Positions 35,262-45,080 of a stretch of 64,000 bases of DNA are shown piece by piece; positions within the stretch are counted from its first letter, which is position 1, and each line of letters opens with the position of its first letter. The notes under the pieces are model-generated. The model searched no databases, had not been told where the DNA came from, and saw only the letters and a list, made by a program, of their open reading frames with translations. Position numbers and translations under genes: made by a program. This stretch comes from Clostridium sp. MD294 (lineage in GTDB: Bacteria; Bacillota; Clostridia; Lachnospirales; Anaerotignaceae): NCBI RefSeq assembly GCF_000364165.2, contig NZ_CP097810.1, positions 1,426,001 through 1,490,000 on the forward strand. Direction: 5' to 3'.

Positions 35262-35956
35262 TATGTATTTTCCCCCTTTCTGACATCACTCATAATTTGT
35301 CCGTCTTTAAAACGTATGACTCTGTTTGTAAATTCTGCAATGTCATCTTCATGTGTAACAATAATTACAGTGACACCTTCTTTGTTTAATTCTGTAAATA
35401 ATTCCATAATTTCAACAGAGGAAGCAGTGTCTAAATTTCCTGTAGGTTCGTCAGCGAGTATAATAGGGGGGTCATTGGCGAGTGCTCTTGCAATCGCAAC
35501 TCTTTGTCTTTGTCCTCCAGAAAGTTCTTGTGGTAAATGGTTTAGTCTTTTTTCAAGTCCTACTTTGCATAAAAGTTCTTTGGCTCTTTGATGTCTTTTT
35601 CTGTTTGCTACTTTGCCATATATCATAGGTAATTCTACATTTTTCATAGCAGAAGTTCTAGGAATTAAATGGAAAGATTGAAACACAAAACCGATTTTTT
35701 TGTTTCTGACAAGTGATAATTTATTTTCGGATAATTTTCCTACTTCAATGCCGTCTAAATAATAATGCCCATCTGTAGGCCTGTCTAAACAGCCTAATAT
35801 ATTCATTAGTGTAGATTTTCCAGAACCTGATTGTCCCATAATGGCAACATATTCTCCCTGTGTAATAGATAAATTGATTTTTTTAAGTGCGTGTACTTGT
35901 ATAGAACCTGTATCGTAAATTTTATCTAAATCCTGTATTTTGATAATTTCATTCAT
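35261..35956 (-). CDS. ABC transporter ATP-binding protein (second set)
   Basis: 231 residues from the ATG at 35956 (MNEIIKIQDLDKIY), six bases after AGGTG; an ATG at 35965 is too close to that site. Walker A is GQSGSGKST, signature LSGGQRQRVAIARALAND, Walker B IILADEPTGNLD and H-loop VTHEDD. Same MacB/LolD subfamily as the ATPase at 8924. Translationally coupled to the permease. Confidence 0.95.
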   Translation of the reverse strand: MNEIIKIQDLDKIYDTGSIQVHALKKINLSITQGEYVAIMGQSGSGKSTLMNILGCLDRPTDGHYYLDGIEVGKLSENKLSLVRNKKIGFVFQSFHLIPRTSAMKNVELPMIYGKVANRKRHQRAKELLCKVGLEKRLNHLPQELSGGQRQRVAIARALANDPPIILADEPTGNLDTASSVEIMELFTELNKEGVTVIIVTHEDDIAEFTNRVIRFKDGQIMSDVRKGENT

Positions 35957-35969
35957 ATCATACACCTGC

Positions 35970-37484
35970 CTATTCTATGCTGTCTGATGGGGTATTGTCT
36001 GCATTTTCGGCATTGTCTTGTTCGTTGTTTTCTGTGTCGTCTTGTGTATTTTGTTCTTGATTGTTTTCTGTATCATTTTCTGTATTTTCGTCAGTACTTT
36101 CAATATTGCCTTGAGGATTTTCAACATCGGCTTTTGTATCCATTTGTTGCATCATTTCTGGAGTTGTAACAAGTGTTCCTTCTACTAAGTCAGGTGTTGG
36201 TGTTACAACAATGTTGTCACCTTCTTGAAGCATATCGCTAAATACTTCTACATTCAAATCGTTTTCTACACCTGTTGTAATGGGTATTACTTCAATTTTA
36301 TTTTCGCTGTTTACACGTAATACGGATATAGTACCATCTTCATTTTGTTGTAAACATTCTAAAGGTAGTATGAGTGTGTCATTGCTTTGTGAAATTAATA
36401 TTTCTGCTTTGGCATTGATACCTGCAATAAGTCCTTTGGTATCTCCAGTGATGCGTACAGTAGTAGGGATTACTCTTTCTGTAGAACCAGCTTTTTCTTC
36501 TCCAGTAGGGGAAATTCTGTCTACAATACCCTCTACTGTTTCACCTTTTAATATATCTGCTGTAATAGTAGCAGTTTGTCCTATTTCAATTTTGCCTATG
36601 TCATATTCGCTTACAAGAATATCCATTTCTAATTGGTCAATATTTTCTACTACAAACATAGGTTTGTCGTCATCTGTATCATCTGCAAATCTGCCTAGTT
36701 TAATATTTACTCTTGTAATTGTGCCATCAATAGGGCTTACAATTTGACATTCTTCCAAATCCTTTCTTTTGTTATTTAATTCTGTTTGGAGCATAGCAAT
36801 GTTTTTTGCACGAGAGCCGGCGGAATTGTCTGCAGAATTTTCTATACTTTTTAAATCTGCTGCAGTTGCAACAACTTTGCCATCTTCTACAGTATAACTG
36901 TCTACAGCTTGTTGTGCAGCGTCATATGTATTTTGTATTTCTTTGAGTGCTTCTTCTGTTTCTATGCCTGCATCTACTAATGTTTTTATGTTGTCATATT
37001 TTCTTTTGATTTCATCTCTGTCTAATACTGCTTTTTCATATGCTGTTTGTTGGTCTTTGAGTTTGTCTTCTAATTGTGCCTTAGCTAATTCTACATTTTG
37101 GGCACTGCGAGAACTTGCTTCACTGCTTTCCACTTTTGCTAGTGCTAATTGGTCTTCTGCTCTTTTGATTTCTTCTTTTAATGTGTCAGACTCTAATACA
37201 GCAAGTACTTGCCCTCTTTTTACTCTGTCGCCTTCTTTGACATTGAGTTGTAATACTTCATAGTGTAATCTGGAAACAATTTCTGCACTTTCTGTGCCTT
37301 CTAATGCTGCCCTTAATGAAATACTTTCTTTTATATCGCCTTTTAGTACAGAGGCAGTATTTACTATAGTGGGCATTTCTGTATGATTGGTATTTGATTT
37401 TTTATAATATACAATTCCTGCAATTAAACAAATTACGATTGCAATAGCAATTCCTTTTTTGTGTGCTGTTATTTTTTGTTTCAT
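35970..37484 (-). CDS. MacA/HlyD-like adaptor protein with acidic tail
   Basis: 504 residues. N-terminal anchor (about 10-27, GIAIAIVICLIAGIVYY), a sandwich half (LQLNVKEGDRVKRGQVLAVL), a coiled coil (about 85-240), the return (CQIVSPIDGTITRVNI), then barrel and membrane-proximal domains. The last 50 residues are almost wholly Asn/Gln/Asp/Glu/Thr (for example TENNQEQNTQDD), an acidic low-complexity tail, in contrast to the Gly/Pro tail of the paralogue at 7324. First gene of the operon; the RBS is AAAGGTGAGG. Confidence 0.9.
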   Translation of the reverse strand: MKQKITAHKKGIAIAIVICLIAGIVYYKKSNTNHTEMPTIVNTASVLKGDIKESISLRAALEGTESAEIVSRLHYEVLQLNVKEGDRVKRGQVLAVLESDTLKEEIKRAEDQLALAKVESSEASSRSAQNVELAKAQLEDKLKDQQTAYEKAVLDRDEIKRKYDNIKTLVDAGIETEEALKEIQNTYDAAQQAVDSYTVEDGKVVATAADLKSIENSADNSAGSRAKNIAMLQTELNNKRKDLEECQIVSPIDGTITRVNIKLGRFADDTDDDKPMFVVENIDQLEMDILVSEYDIGKIEIGQTATITADILKGETVEGIVDRISPTGEEKAGSTERVIPTTVRITGDTKGLIAGINAKAEILISQSNDTLILPLECLQQNEDGTISVLRVNSENKIEVIPITTGVENDLNVEVFSDMLQEGDNIVVTPTPDLVEGTLVTTPEMMQQMDTKADVENPQGNIESTDENTENDTENNQEQNTQDDTENNEQDNAENADNTPSDSIE

Positions 37485-37655
37485 GTTACATTCCTCACCT
37501 TTCTAGTATGTTATAACGCTGAAATTAATACGATATGATTTTAAAAATCACTTCAAAAAAATCATATTTTTTATATATTATATAGTATACAATAAAAATA
37601 TTAATTTTTTAAAAGAAAAATCTTACATTTTCTAAACAAATTATGTTTTAAAAAA

Positions 37656-39107
37656 TTACATGAAGCCTTTTTTCCAAACAGCAGGAGAAAATAACATAAC
37701 AAGAGGAAATATTTCTAGTCTACCTAGAAGCATATCCATACATAATACCATTTTTACAAAAGGCGAAAATATAGAAAAATTTTCTACTGGACCAACACCG
37801 CCTAAACCTGGTCCAACATTTCCAACACAAGTCATAACAGCAGTTAAAGAAGTTGTAAAATCAAAATTGTCTATAGAAATAATTATAAAACTACCAAATA
37901 TTAAAAAAACATATATAACGAAAAAACTGGTAACACTGTCTACAGTTTCCTGTTCTATTTTCATACCGTCTAATTTTATAATGTTGATAGAACGAGGGTG
38001 TACCATTCTTTTGAGTTCTTGTGTAATCATTTTTAATACAATAACAAGACGGGAAACTTTTAAACCGCCTCCTGTAGAACCGCCACAAGCACCTATCATA
38101 ACAATAACAATTAAAATTGTTTTTGAAAATTCGGGCCATAATTCAAAATTAGCTGTAATAAAACCAGTTGTAGTAATCAGTGAAATTACTTGAAAAAGAG
38201 CATTGCGAAATGCTTGTTCTATGCTGTCATACATAGAGGCAATGTTTAGTGTAATTAACACTGTTGCAGTAATGATAATACCTAAATAATATTTTAATTC
38301 TTCATTTTTCAAAATATTGATAAAGTCTTTCATAAGTAATAAATAAAATAAATTAAAATTGATGCCAAATATCATCATAAATATAGCGATAATGTATTCT
38401 ATATAAGCACTGTTGTAAGCGGCAATACTTGCATTTTTAATGCTGTAACCTCCTGTGCCTGCTGTAGAAAAAGCAGAAACAATGCTGTCAAAAAGGGGCA
38501 TACCTCCAGCAATTAGAAATATCATTTCAGCAATGGTTAAAAAAATATATATTAAATATAGTAATTTTGCAGTAGATTTTACTTTAGGGACTAATTTTCC
38601 TACTAAAGGGCCAGGAGCTTCTGCTTTCATGATATACATAGAACGGTCGCCCCCCATAGGAATAATAGCAAGTAAAAATACTAATACACCCATGCCTCCT
38701 ATCCAGTGTGTAAAACTTCTCCAAAATAGTATAGAAAGGGGCAAGCCTTCTATTACAGTGAGTATACTTGCACCAGTGGTAGTAAAACCGGATACTGTTT
38801 CAAAAAAGCTGTCTATAAAAGAGGGTATTGTTTTAGAAAAATAAAAAGGCATTGCACCAAAAAAAGATAATACAATCCAAGAAAGTGCTGTAATAACAAA
38901 GCCTTCTCTGGCATAAATATCTTTGTTTTTGAATTTGATACTTGTTAGTATTGTGCCAAGTCCTAAAAGTATTACTATGGTAATAATAAATGCTTTCATA
39001 GGGGCATTTTCTGTTTTTGCAATAGCAATAAACAAAGGTACAATCATAAGACAGCCTTCTACTTTCATAAGATTTCCTAATATATATATAATCATGTTAT
39101 AATTCAT
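37656..39107 (-). CDS. trkH: TrkH-family potassium uptake protein
   Basis: 483 residues with about ten membrane helices and the fourfold MPM pattern of K+ uptake pores. Filter loops are visible as TGFTTTGAS, STAGTGGYS, ITTTGFITAN and TCVGNVGPGLGG, each with the filter glycine. The protein imports K+ with the TrkA gate. It starts 5 bp after trkA and has AGGTAAC upstream, a weak RBS. Confidence 0.95.
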   Translation of the reverse strand: MNYNMIIYILGNLMKVEGCLMIVPLFIAIAKTENAPMKAFIITIVILLGLGTILTSIKFKNKDIYAREGFVITALSWIVLSFFGAMPFYFSKTIPSFIDSFFETVSGFTTTGASILTVIEGLPLSILFWRSFTHWIGGMGVLVFLLAIIPMGGDRSMYIMKAEAPGPLVGKLVPKVKSTAKLLYLIYIFLTIAEMIFLIAGGMPLFDSIVSAFSTAGTGGYSIKNASIAAYNSAYIEYIIAIFMMIFGINFNLFYLLLMKDFINILKNEELKYYLGIIITATVLITLNIASMYDSIEQAFRNALFQVISLITTTGFITANFELWPEFSKTILIVIVMIGACGGSTGGGLKVSRLVIVLKMITQELKRMVHPRSINIIKLDGMKIEQETVDSVTSFFVIYVFLIFGSFIIISIDNFDFTTSLTAVMTCVGNVGPGLGGVGPVENFSIFSPFVKMVLCMDMLLGRLEIFPLVMLFSPAVWKKGFM

Positions 39108-39112
39108 AATAG

Positions 39113-40480
39113 TTACCTCGTATGTTGTAATATATCTTTTAAATCAGATAGATGTTGATTTGTTGTAACAACAATGACACCGTCACCTACTTCTATGGTG
39201 TCATTTCCTCCTGGAATAATAATTTTTCCCTGTCTAACAATAGTGGCAATGAGTATGCCTTTTTTTGTTTTTAAATCTTTGAGAGGAATACCTATAAACT
39301 CTCCGCCTTTTCTGGCACGAAATTCTAGTGCTTCAACTTGGTCATTTATAAGCATATGTAGTGTTTCTACATTACTGCCCATAGAATTTTGCATTGCTCT
39401 GACATAGCGTACAATGCTGTTAGCGGCGATGCTTTTTGGTGAAATAAAACTGTCTACTTCTAATGAATTTAATATTTCTGGAAAAGAAATTCTGTTTACT
39501 TTTGCGATAACTTTGGATACTTTGCAGGCTTTTGCAAGCATAGAAACAACAATGTTTTCTTCGTCCATGCCTGTTAACATTACAACAGCATCTGTTTTTT
39601 CAAGTCCTTCTTCTGTCAAAAGTTCTCTGTCTGTGCCGTCACCGTGTATAATGACAGCTTCTGGTATGTGTTCACAAAGATACTCACATCTTTTTAAATC
39701 TTTTTCAATAATTTTAATTTTCATGTGAGCTGTAGAAATTAAATGGTTCGCTAAATAATAAGCAATGCGTCCTCCACCAATTAAAAGTACTCTTTTGATT
39801 TTGTTGCTGAAAACACCTATTGCTTTAAAAAATCTGACAATTTCCTCTCTGGAAGCAGTCAAATTGATTTTATCACCAGATTGTAATACAAAATCACCTG
39901 CTGGAATGTGTACTTCGTTACCTCTTTGTACTGCACAAATTAAAACTTTTACTTGATATTCTTTGTAAAGTGCAAAAAGGGGCATACCTGCAAGAGGGCT
40001 GTTTTCTGCTATTTTGTATTCAATCAGTTCCACACGACCTTTTGCAAATGTTTCTATTTTTAGGGCAGAAGGAAATTTTAAAAGACGAGCAATCTCGTCT
40101 GCTGCTAATAATTCTGGATTTACAGTCATGCTAAGACCTAATTCTTCTTTTATAACGTCCATTTGAAAAAAATATTCTGGATTTCTTACACGTGCAATAG
40201 TATGCTTTACACCTTGCTTTTTGCCTATTAAACAACATAACATATTTACTTCGTCAGCAGAAGTTGCTGCAATGAGTAAATCGGCACGTCCTACTTCTGC
40301 CCTTTGCTGTACGGCATAGCTTGCTCCGTTTCCCTCTACACAAAATACATCCATAGTGTTACTTGCATTTTTTAATATAACAGGGTCATTGTCAATAATT
40401 ACAACATCATGTCCTTCCATAGATAGCTGTTTTACAATGGTACTGCCAACTTTCCCTTCACCTACTACAATAACTCTCAT
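39113..40480 (-). CDS. trkA: TrkA potassium channel regulatory protein
   Basis: 455 residues: two RCK units. Each has a nucleotide-binding Rossmann part (MRVIVVGEGKVGSTIVKQL at the N-terminus, RVLLIGGGRIAYYLANHL near 230) followed by a TrkA-C domain. It binds NAD(H)/ATP and gates TrkH. First gene of the pair on the minus strand, with TrkH next. Confidence 0.95.
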   Translation of the reverse strand: MRVIVVGEGKVGSTIVKQLSMEGHDVVIIDNDPVILKNASNTMDVFCVEGNGASYAVQQRAEVGRADLLIAATSADEVNMLCCLIGKKQGVKHTIARVRNPEYFFQMDVIKEELGLSMTVNPELLAADEIARLLKFPSALKIETFAKGRVELIEYKIAENSPLAGMPLFALYKEYQVKVLICAVQRGNEVHIPAGDFVLQSGDKINLTASREEIVRFFKAIGVFSNKIKRVLLIGGGRIAYYLANHLISTAHMKIKIIEKDLKRCEYLCEHIPEAVIIHGDGTDRELLTEEGLEKTDAVVMLTGMDEENIVVSMLAKACKVSKVIAKVNRISFPEILNSLEVDSFISPKSIAANSIVRYVRAMQNSMGSNVETLHMLINDQVEALEFRARKGGEFIGIPLKDLKTKKGILIATIVRQGKIIIPGGNDTIEVGDGVIVVTTNQHLSDLKDILQHTR

Positions 40481-40565
40481 TTATTATACACCACCTTACT
40501 TAAATAAATTTATTATAACACAAACTGTAAAAATAACTACAAAAAAAGAAAATAGCTGCAAAATA

Positions 40566-40594
40566 AAAAAGCAGCATTTTCATCTGCTTTTTTG
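40566..40594. terminator. Terminator after the kinase-like gene
   Basis: AAAAAGCAG pairs with CTGCTTTTT around CATTTTCAT with A and T tracts. It ends the minus-strand gene at 40606, upstream of trkA. Confidence 0.75.
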
Positions 40595-40605
40595 TAATAT
40601 AACAA

Positions 40606-41226
40606 CTATTTATTTAGTTGTTTTAATAAAATGTATGTTTTAATGACTTCAGCAGCATTTTCTATGCTAATTTTTGAAGTGTTGAGTACTAAATCATAAT
40701 TGTCAGCTTGTCCCCATTTTTGGTTACTGAAATAGCTATAATAATTAGAACGACGTTTATCTGTTTTCACAATAGTATGTTCAATATGTTTTTCGGGCAA
40801 ACCATAGGTATCCACTACACGACGTATTCTATCTTTGATATTCGCGTGTATAAAAACATTCGTACAACATTCATTTCCCTTTAAAATATAGTCAGCACAT
40901 CTACCTATAATAACACAAGAACCTTTTTCAGCTAAATCACGAATAACTTGTGATTGTGCCAGAAATATTTTTTCTGTTAAAGGTAAGCCATACACTTCAT
41001 GAGGGGAATTATTGGGCAAAAGATTGGACAATGAAAAAAGAATATTTCCTACAGAAGCAGACTCTGCTTCTTTGAAATAATGTTGTGAAAGTCCAGTTTT
41101 TTGAGCAGATAATGTAATCAGTTCGTTGTCATAAAAAGGAATGTCTAATATTTTTGAAAGTGTTTTACCTACTAAACGTCCACCGCTGCCGTATTCTCGA
41201 CTGATGGTAATAATTGATTTTTCCAT
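40606..41226 (-). CDS. Cytidylate-kinase-like P-loop protein
   Basis: 206 residues. Starts MEKSIITISREYGSGGRLVG, a P-loop variant (SREYGSGG) of the cytidylate kinase-like family, then IPFYDNELI and a lid region ENAAEVIKTYI at the end. These proteins resemble Cmk but lack the usual CMP-binding insert and are widespread in clostridia; the phospho-acceptor is unknown. A GGGGGAAC site precedes the start. It is upstream of trkA on the same strand but a terminator intervenes. Confidence 0.85.
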   Translation of the reverse strand: MEKSIITISREYGSGGRLVGKTLSKILDIPFYDNELITLSAQKTGLSQHYFKEAESASVGNILFSLSNLLPNNSPHEVYGLPLTEKIFLAQSQVIRDLAEKGSCVIIGRCADYILKGNECCTNVFIHANIKDRIRRVVDTYGLPEKHIEHTIVKTDKRRSNYYSYFSNQKWGQADNYDLVLNTSKISIENAAEVIKTYILLKQLNK

Positions 41227-41506
41227 AAAGTAATGTTCCCCCTTTTGAAGAAATATTTGTAATAATTGTTTTGTATTAGTATAGCGTATTTTAATAGTAA
41301 AGTCAAAAATTCTATTGTAATAAATATCATTTGTAGAATTTAGATGTAAATAGTAATGTTAATAAAGTATCTGTCAATACAGTAAATAATATATAAAATA
41401 AATATAAGTTTTTGAAGTATTTTTGATTTCTGATATTTACATTTTAAACAAAAATGAGTATAGTAAGATGTAGTTCATTATTATAGTGTAAGGAGATTAG
41501 AATATT

Positions 41507-43294
41507 ATGGGAGAATATATGACAGGCTTAAAAAGAAGCCATATGTGTACAGAAGTAAATGAAAAAATGATTGGCGAAAATGTAACAGTAATGGGGTGGG
41601 TACAAAGACGCCGAGATTTTGGACAACTTCTTTTTATTACATTAAGAGATAGAACAGGTATTGTACAAATTGTGGTAGATGGCAATACAGCAGAGAAAAC
41701 ACTGTTTGAAAAAGCAGAAACCGTGCGTAGTGAATTTGTATTAGCAGTAAAGGGAAAAGTAAGTGCAAGAACAGAACAAAATATCAATGAAAATATGAAA
41801 ACAGGCAAAATTGAAATCATTGCAGAAGAATTTAGAATATTATCTGAAAGTGATACATTGCCATTTCAAATAGAAGATAGTATCACAGTAAAAGATGATT
41901 TGCGATTAAAACACAGATACCTTGATTTAAGAAGACCAAGCCAGTTAAAAAATATTATGTTAAGACATAAAGTAGTGCAAGTGATACATTCTTTTTTGGA
42001 TGAAGAGGGATTTTTGGAAATTGAAACACCTATATTAGGAAAAAGTACACCAGAGGGAGCAAGAGATTATTTAGTACCAAGCCGTGTACACACTGGTAAT
42101 TTTTATGGTTTGCCACAGTCACCACAGCTATATAAACAGTTGCTTATGGTATCTGGTATGGATAGATATTATCAAATTGCAAAATGTTTTAGAGATGAGG
42201 ATTTGAGGGCAGATAGACAGCCAGAGTTTACACAGGTAGATATGGAACTTTCATTTGTAGATGAAAATGATATTATAGACATCAATGAAAGAATGATGCA
42301 AAAAGTATTTAAAGAATTACTTGATGTAGAAATCAAATTACCTTTGCAAAGAATGACATATCAAGAAGCTATGGAAAGATATGGCTCTGATAAACCAGAT
42401 GTGCGTTTTGGTATGGAATTAAAAAATATTTCAGATATTGTAAAAGGAACAGAATTTGTTGTATTTAAAAATGCTTTAGAAAATGGCGGAAGTGTAAGAG
42501 CAATCAATGCTAAGGGCTGTGGCAATTTTCCAAGAAAACAAATTGATAGCCTTGTAGAATTTGTAAAAACATATCAAGCAAAAGGATTGGCTTGGATAGT
42601 AGTAAATGCAGATGGCACATTAAAATCTCAAATTGCAAAATTCTTTTCACCTGAAAAATTACAAGAAATTGTAGATGCTATGGAAGCAAAAGCAGGAGAT
42701 TTGATATTGATATGTGCAGATAAGAATAAAGTTGTGTTTGACGCATTGGGAGCATTGAGATTAGAACTTTCTAAAAGATTAGAATTGACTAAAGCAGATG
42801 ATTTTGCATTTTTGTGGATAACAGAATTCCCTATGTTAGAATGGGACGAAGAAGAAAAGAGATATGTTGCAGTACATCATCCATTTACGGCACCTATGGA
42901 GCAAGATTTAGAATTGCTAGAAAAAGACCCTGGTGCAGTAAGAGCAAAAGCATATGATATTGTGCTAAATGGTTATGAATTAGGTGGAGGTAGTATTAGA
43001 ATACATCGTAGAGAAATACAACAAAAAATGTTTGAATTGTTAGGATTTGCACCAGAAGATGCACAAGAAAGATTTGGATTTTTGTTAGATGCTTTTAAAT
43101 ATGGTGTACCTCCTCATGGTGGTCTTGCATTTGGATTAGATAGAATTATTATGTTGATGTCTGGAGCAACAAGTATAAGAGATGTCATAGCATTTCCAAA
43201 AGTAAAAGATGCTTCCTGTCCTATGACAGACGCACCAAATGTAGTAGAAAAAAAACAGTTAGAGGAATTAGGAATTGCTATTATAAAGCAATAA
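41507..43294 (+). CDS. aspS: Aspartyl-tRNA synthetase
   Basis: 595 residues, the size of bacterial AspRS. An N-terminal anticodon-binding OB fold (MGWVQRRRDFGQLLFITLRD), class II catalytic core with motif 2 FRDEDLRADRQPEFTQ and motif 3 GLAFGLDRIIMLM, and the large GAD insertion (about 280-420) of the bacterial form. The start at 41507 has AAGGAG about 10 bp upstream; ATG at 41519 is an alternative. No T-box was seen in the leader. The gene is monocistronic. Confidence 0.97.
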   Translation: MGEYMTGLKRSHMCTEVNEKMIGENVTVMGWVQRRRDFGQLLFITLRDRTGIVQIVVDGNTAEKTLFEKAETVRSEFVLAVKGKVSARTEQNINENMKTGKIEIIAEEFRILSESDTLPFQIEDSITVKDDLRLKHRYLDLRRPSQLKNIMLRHKVVQVIHSFLDEEGFLEIETPILGKSTPEGARDYLVPSRVHTGNFYGLPQSPQLYKQLLMVSGMDRYYQIAKCFRDEDLRADRQPEFTQVDMELSFVDENDIIDINERMMQKVFKELLDVEIKLPLQRMTYQEAMERYGSDKPDVRFGMELKNISDIVKGTEFVVFKNALENGGSVRAINAKGCGNFPRKQIDSLVEFVKTYQAKGLAWIVVNADGTLKSQIAKFFSPEKLQEIVDAMEAKAGDLILICADKNKVVFDALGALRLELSKRLELTKADDFAFLWITEFPMLEWDEEEKRYVAVHHPFTAPMEQDLELLEKDPGAVRAKAYDIVLNGYELGGGSIRIHRREIQQKMFELLGFAPEDAQERFGFLLDAFKYGVPPHGGLAFGLDRIIMLMSGATSIRDVIAFPKVKDASCPMTDAPNVVEKKQLEELGIAIIKQ

Positions 43295-43384
43295 GAATAA
43301 ATAACTCTTATTGTATTTTTATTTAAAATGACAACTATAAAAATAAGCTGTCAAATAATGATATTGTAGTATGTAATGTAATAA

Positions 43385-43577
43385 AGAAGTGCAATTTTAT
43401 TTGCTTTGTTTGGTGCTAGCTGAACATATGCTATATGTTCAGCACTCCATTTTAATTTAGTAAGTAGGGCTTTGACGAACGAATAAAAACAGCAATTTTT
43501 AAAGCTGTTTCTTCTTATGCTTTCACAAGTCCAAAAACTGCTTTTGACTTAGCGTTACTGTATTATAGTAATGCTAG
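43385..43577 (+). ncRNA. Structured intergenic RNA candidate downstream of aspS
   Basis: About 190 bp with four successive foldable elements: GTGCT/AGCAC enclosing GAACATAT/ATATGTTC (43413-43445), AAACAGC/GCTGTTT (43487-43510), AAGT(C)CAAAA/TTTTGACTT (43527-43550) and AGCGTTACT/AGTAATGCT (43551-43575). The outer ends can also pair imperfectly (AAGTgCAA with TTGACTT; TTTGG with CCAAA), giving a long closing stem with internal loops. The position after aspS recalls 6S RNA synteny in Bacillus, but the sequence match was not checked. Confidence 0.4.
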
Positions 43578-43603
43578 ACAATAAAAGGAAAGGCGGAAAT
43601 ACA

Positions 43604-44662
43604 ATGACACTGAAAAAGTTGACGGTGATTGCTGTTGCCGCAGGTGTTATGATATGTTCTTCTGTTTATGTAGGAATGTATTTGAATACAGATGATGAAA
43701 TGGAATTTGCTATAGGAAAAGAAGAATATACTATAAATGGAAGTACAAAAATATTTGATGAAAATGTAAAAAATTTGCCTATTATTGATGAAAAAAGCCA
43801 AAAACTTTTAATACCGCTTAGGTGGGTAATAGAGGAATTAAAAGGAAATATTGTGTGGGAAAAACAAAATAATGCAACAGTAATACAATATCAAGGAAAA
43901 AATATTAGAATAGAAACAGATAAACAAAAAGCAGCTGTAAATGGTTATAGTGTAGTATTAAAAGACCCGCCAATAATGAAAAATGGTTGTACTTATGTTA
44001 CAGCAGATTTTATGGGAGAAAATTTTGATACAAATATTATATGGGACGGAAAACAGAAACAAATTACATTAAGAACAGAAGCAATACAAAGACCTATTGT
44101 ATATAAAAATGAAATGGTTTATAAAAGAGAAAATCGTTATTATAGTGTAGCAGTGCCTGTAATTGTAGGTTTGAATGATAATAATTATGAAAAAAATTTA
44201 AATCATAAATTGTCTAATGATATTACAGATAAAGTACAGTATTTTATAACAAAAAATCAAAAACAACATTTAAAATCAAATTTAAAAGCAGATTATACAG
44301 TACCTTATAGAAGTAAAGAAATGCTTAGTATTGTATTTTTAGCAGAAATAGAAAATGAACAACAAAAAAGACAAATACAACAAACAATCAATATAGATTT
44401 TCAAACACAAAAAATTATAACATTAGGTGATTTGTTTCGTAAAAAAGACTATAAACAAAAATTAGCAAAACAACTTCATATTCAGTTGAAAGAATTGCCA
44501 GAGCAAACAGAACAACAATTTTATTTTGATAAAGATAGAGGCTTGATTGTATTTTGGGAGAATGAATATGGTGTAAAACAGGAGTATGCAATACCTTTTT
44601 CAGAGATGAAAAAAATGCTCAAAGATAATTATGAGTATTTATTAGTACAAAATCAGCCCTAA
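43604..44662 (+). CDS. Stalk-domain (copper amine oxidase N-like) plus DUF3298/RsiV-like secreted protein
   Basis: 352 residues from the ATG at 43604, with AAAGGCGGAAA upstream. An N-terminal hydrophobic stretch (about 5-27) acts as signal or anchor. Residues 35-165 match the stalk/copper-amine-oxidase N-terminal repeat (KLLIPLRWVIEELKG, NIVWEKQNN, YVTADFMGENF), and about 180-345 resemble a DUF3298 domain (NYEKNLNHKLSNDI, IITLGDLFRKKDYKQKL) found in anti-sigma factors such as RsiV and in deacetylase-linked proteins. It probably sits outside the membrane. Function unknown. The gene begins after the hairpin cluster described above. Confidence 0.75.
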   Translation: MTLKKLTVIAVAAGVMICSSVYVGMYLNTDDEMEFAIGKEEYTINGSTKIFDENVKNLPIIDEKSQKLLIPLRWVIEELKGNIVWEKQNNATVIQYQGKNIRIETDKQKAAVNGYSVVLKDPPIMKNGCTYVTADFMGENFDTNIIWDGKQKQITLRTEAIQRPIVYKNEMVYKRENRYYSVAVPVIVGLNDNNYEKNLNHKLSNDITDKVQYFITKNQKQHLKSNLKADYTVPYRSKEMLSIVFLAEIENEQQKRQIQQTINIDFQTQKIITLGDLFRKKDYKQKLAKQLHIQLKELPEQTEQQFYFDKDRGLIVFWENEYGVKQEYAIPFSEMKKMLKDNYEYLLVQNQP

Positions 44663-45080
44663 TAATAGTATATAGTATCTGTATAATATACACAAAAAAA
44701 AGAAAAGTATTTTTGATAATAATGATATTGTTGTATTTGTACTGTACAAAATAAAGAACTTAGTATATTTTTACAGCTTTACCATTGAAATATTGTAAAA
44801 AAGAATGTATAATTCAATTATTAGCAGTATAACGATACTATCAATGTCAAAATTTTGTATATTAATCTATTAGAAAAAATATATAAAATGATAAAATTTT
44901 TGAATAAATATCAAGTAATATAAAAACAATATAATATAAAGTAAAATATTTTATTGAATTGTTTTCATATTGTTACTATTGTTTAAAAATTGGTTTATGG
45001 TTATACTACTTTTATGCAATAAATATGAATAAAAAAGTAAGCTGTTAATGTAATTTATTTATTTAAGGAGGAAACAATTT
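44663..45080. other. AT-rich leader region of nifJ
   Basis: 418 bp with no gene. It contains a promoter-like pair (listed separately) and the nifJ RBS AAGGAGGAAAC at its end. No riboswitch class recognised. Confidence 0.45.
44979..45007 (+). promoter_or_regulatory. Candidate nifJ promoter
   Basis: TTGTTT and TATACT are spaced by 17 bp, 74 bp before the nifJ start. The -35 hexamer is imperfect. Confidence 0.45.

Noticed and set aside
37660..38193. A 177-codon plus-strand frame inside trkH
   Set aside because: Antisense shadow of a strongly conserved membrane protein.
41227..41506. Possible T-box in front of aspS
   Set aside because: No T-box core motif or specifier-loop stem was found in the 280-bp leader.
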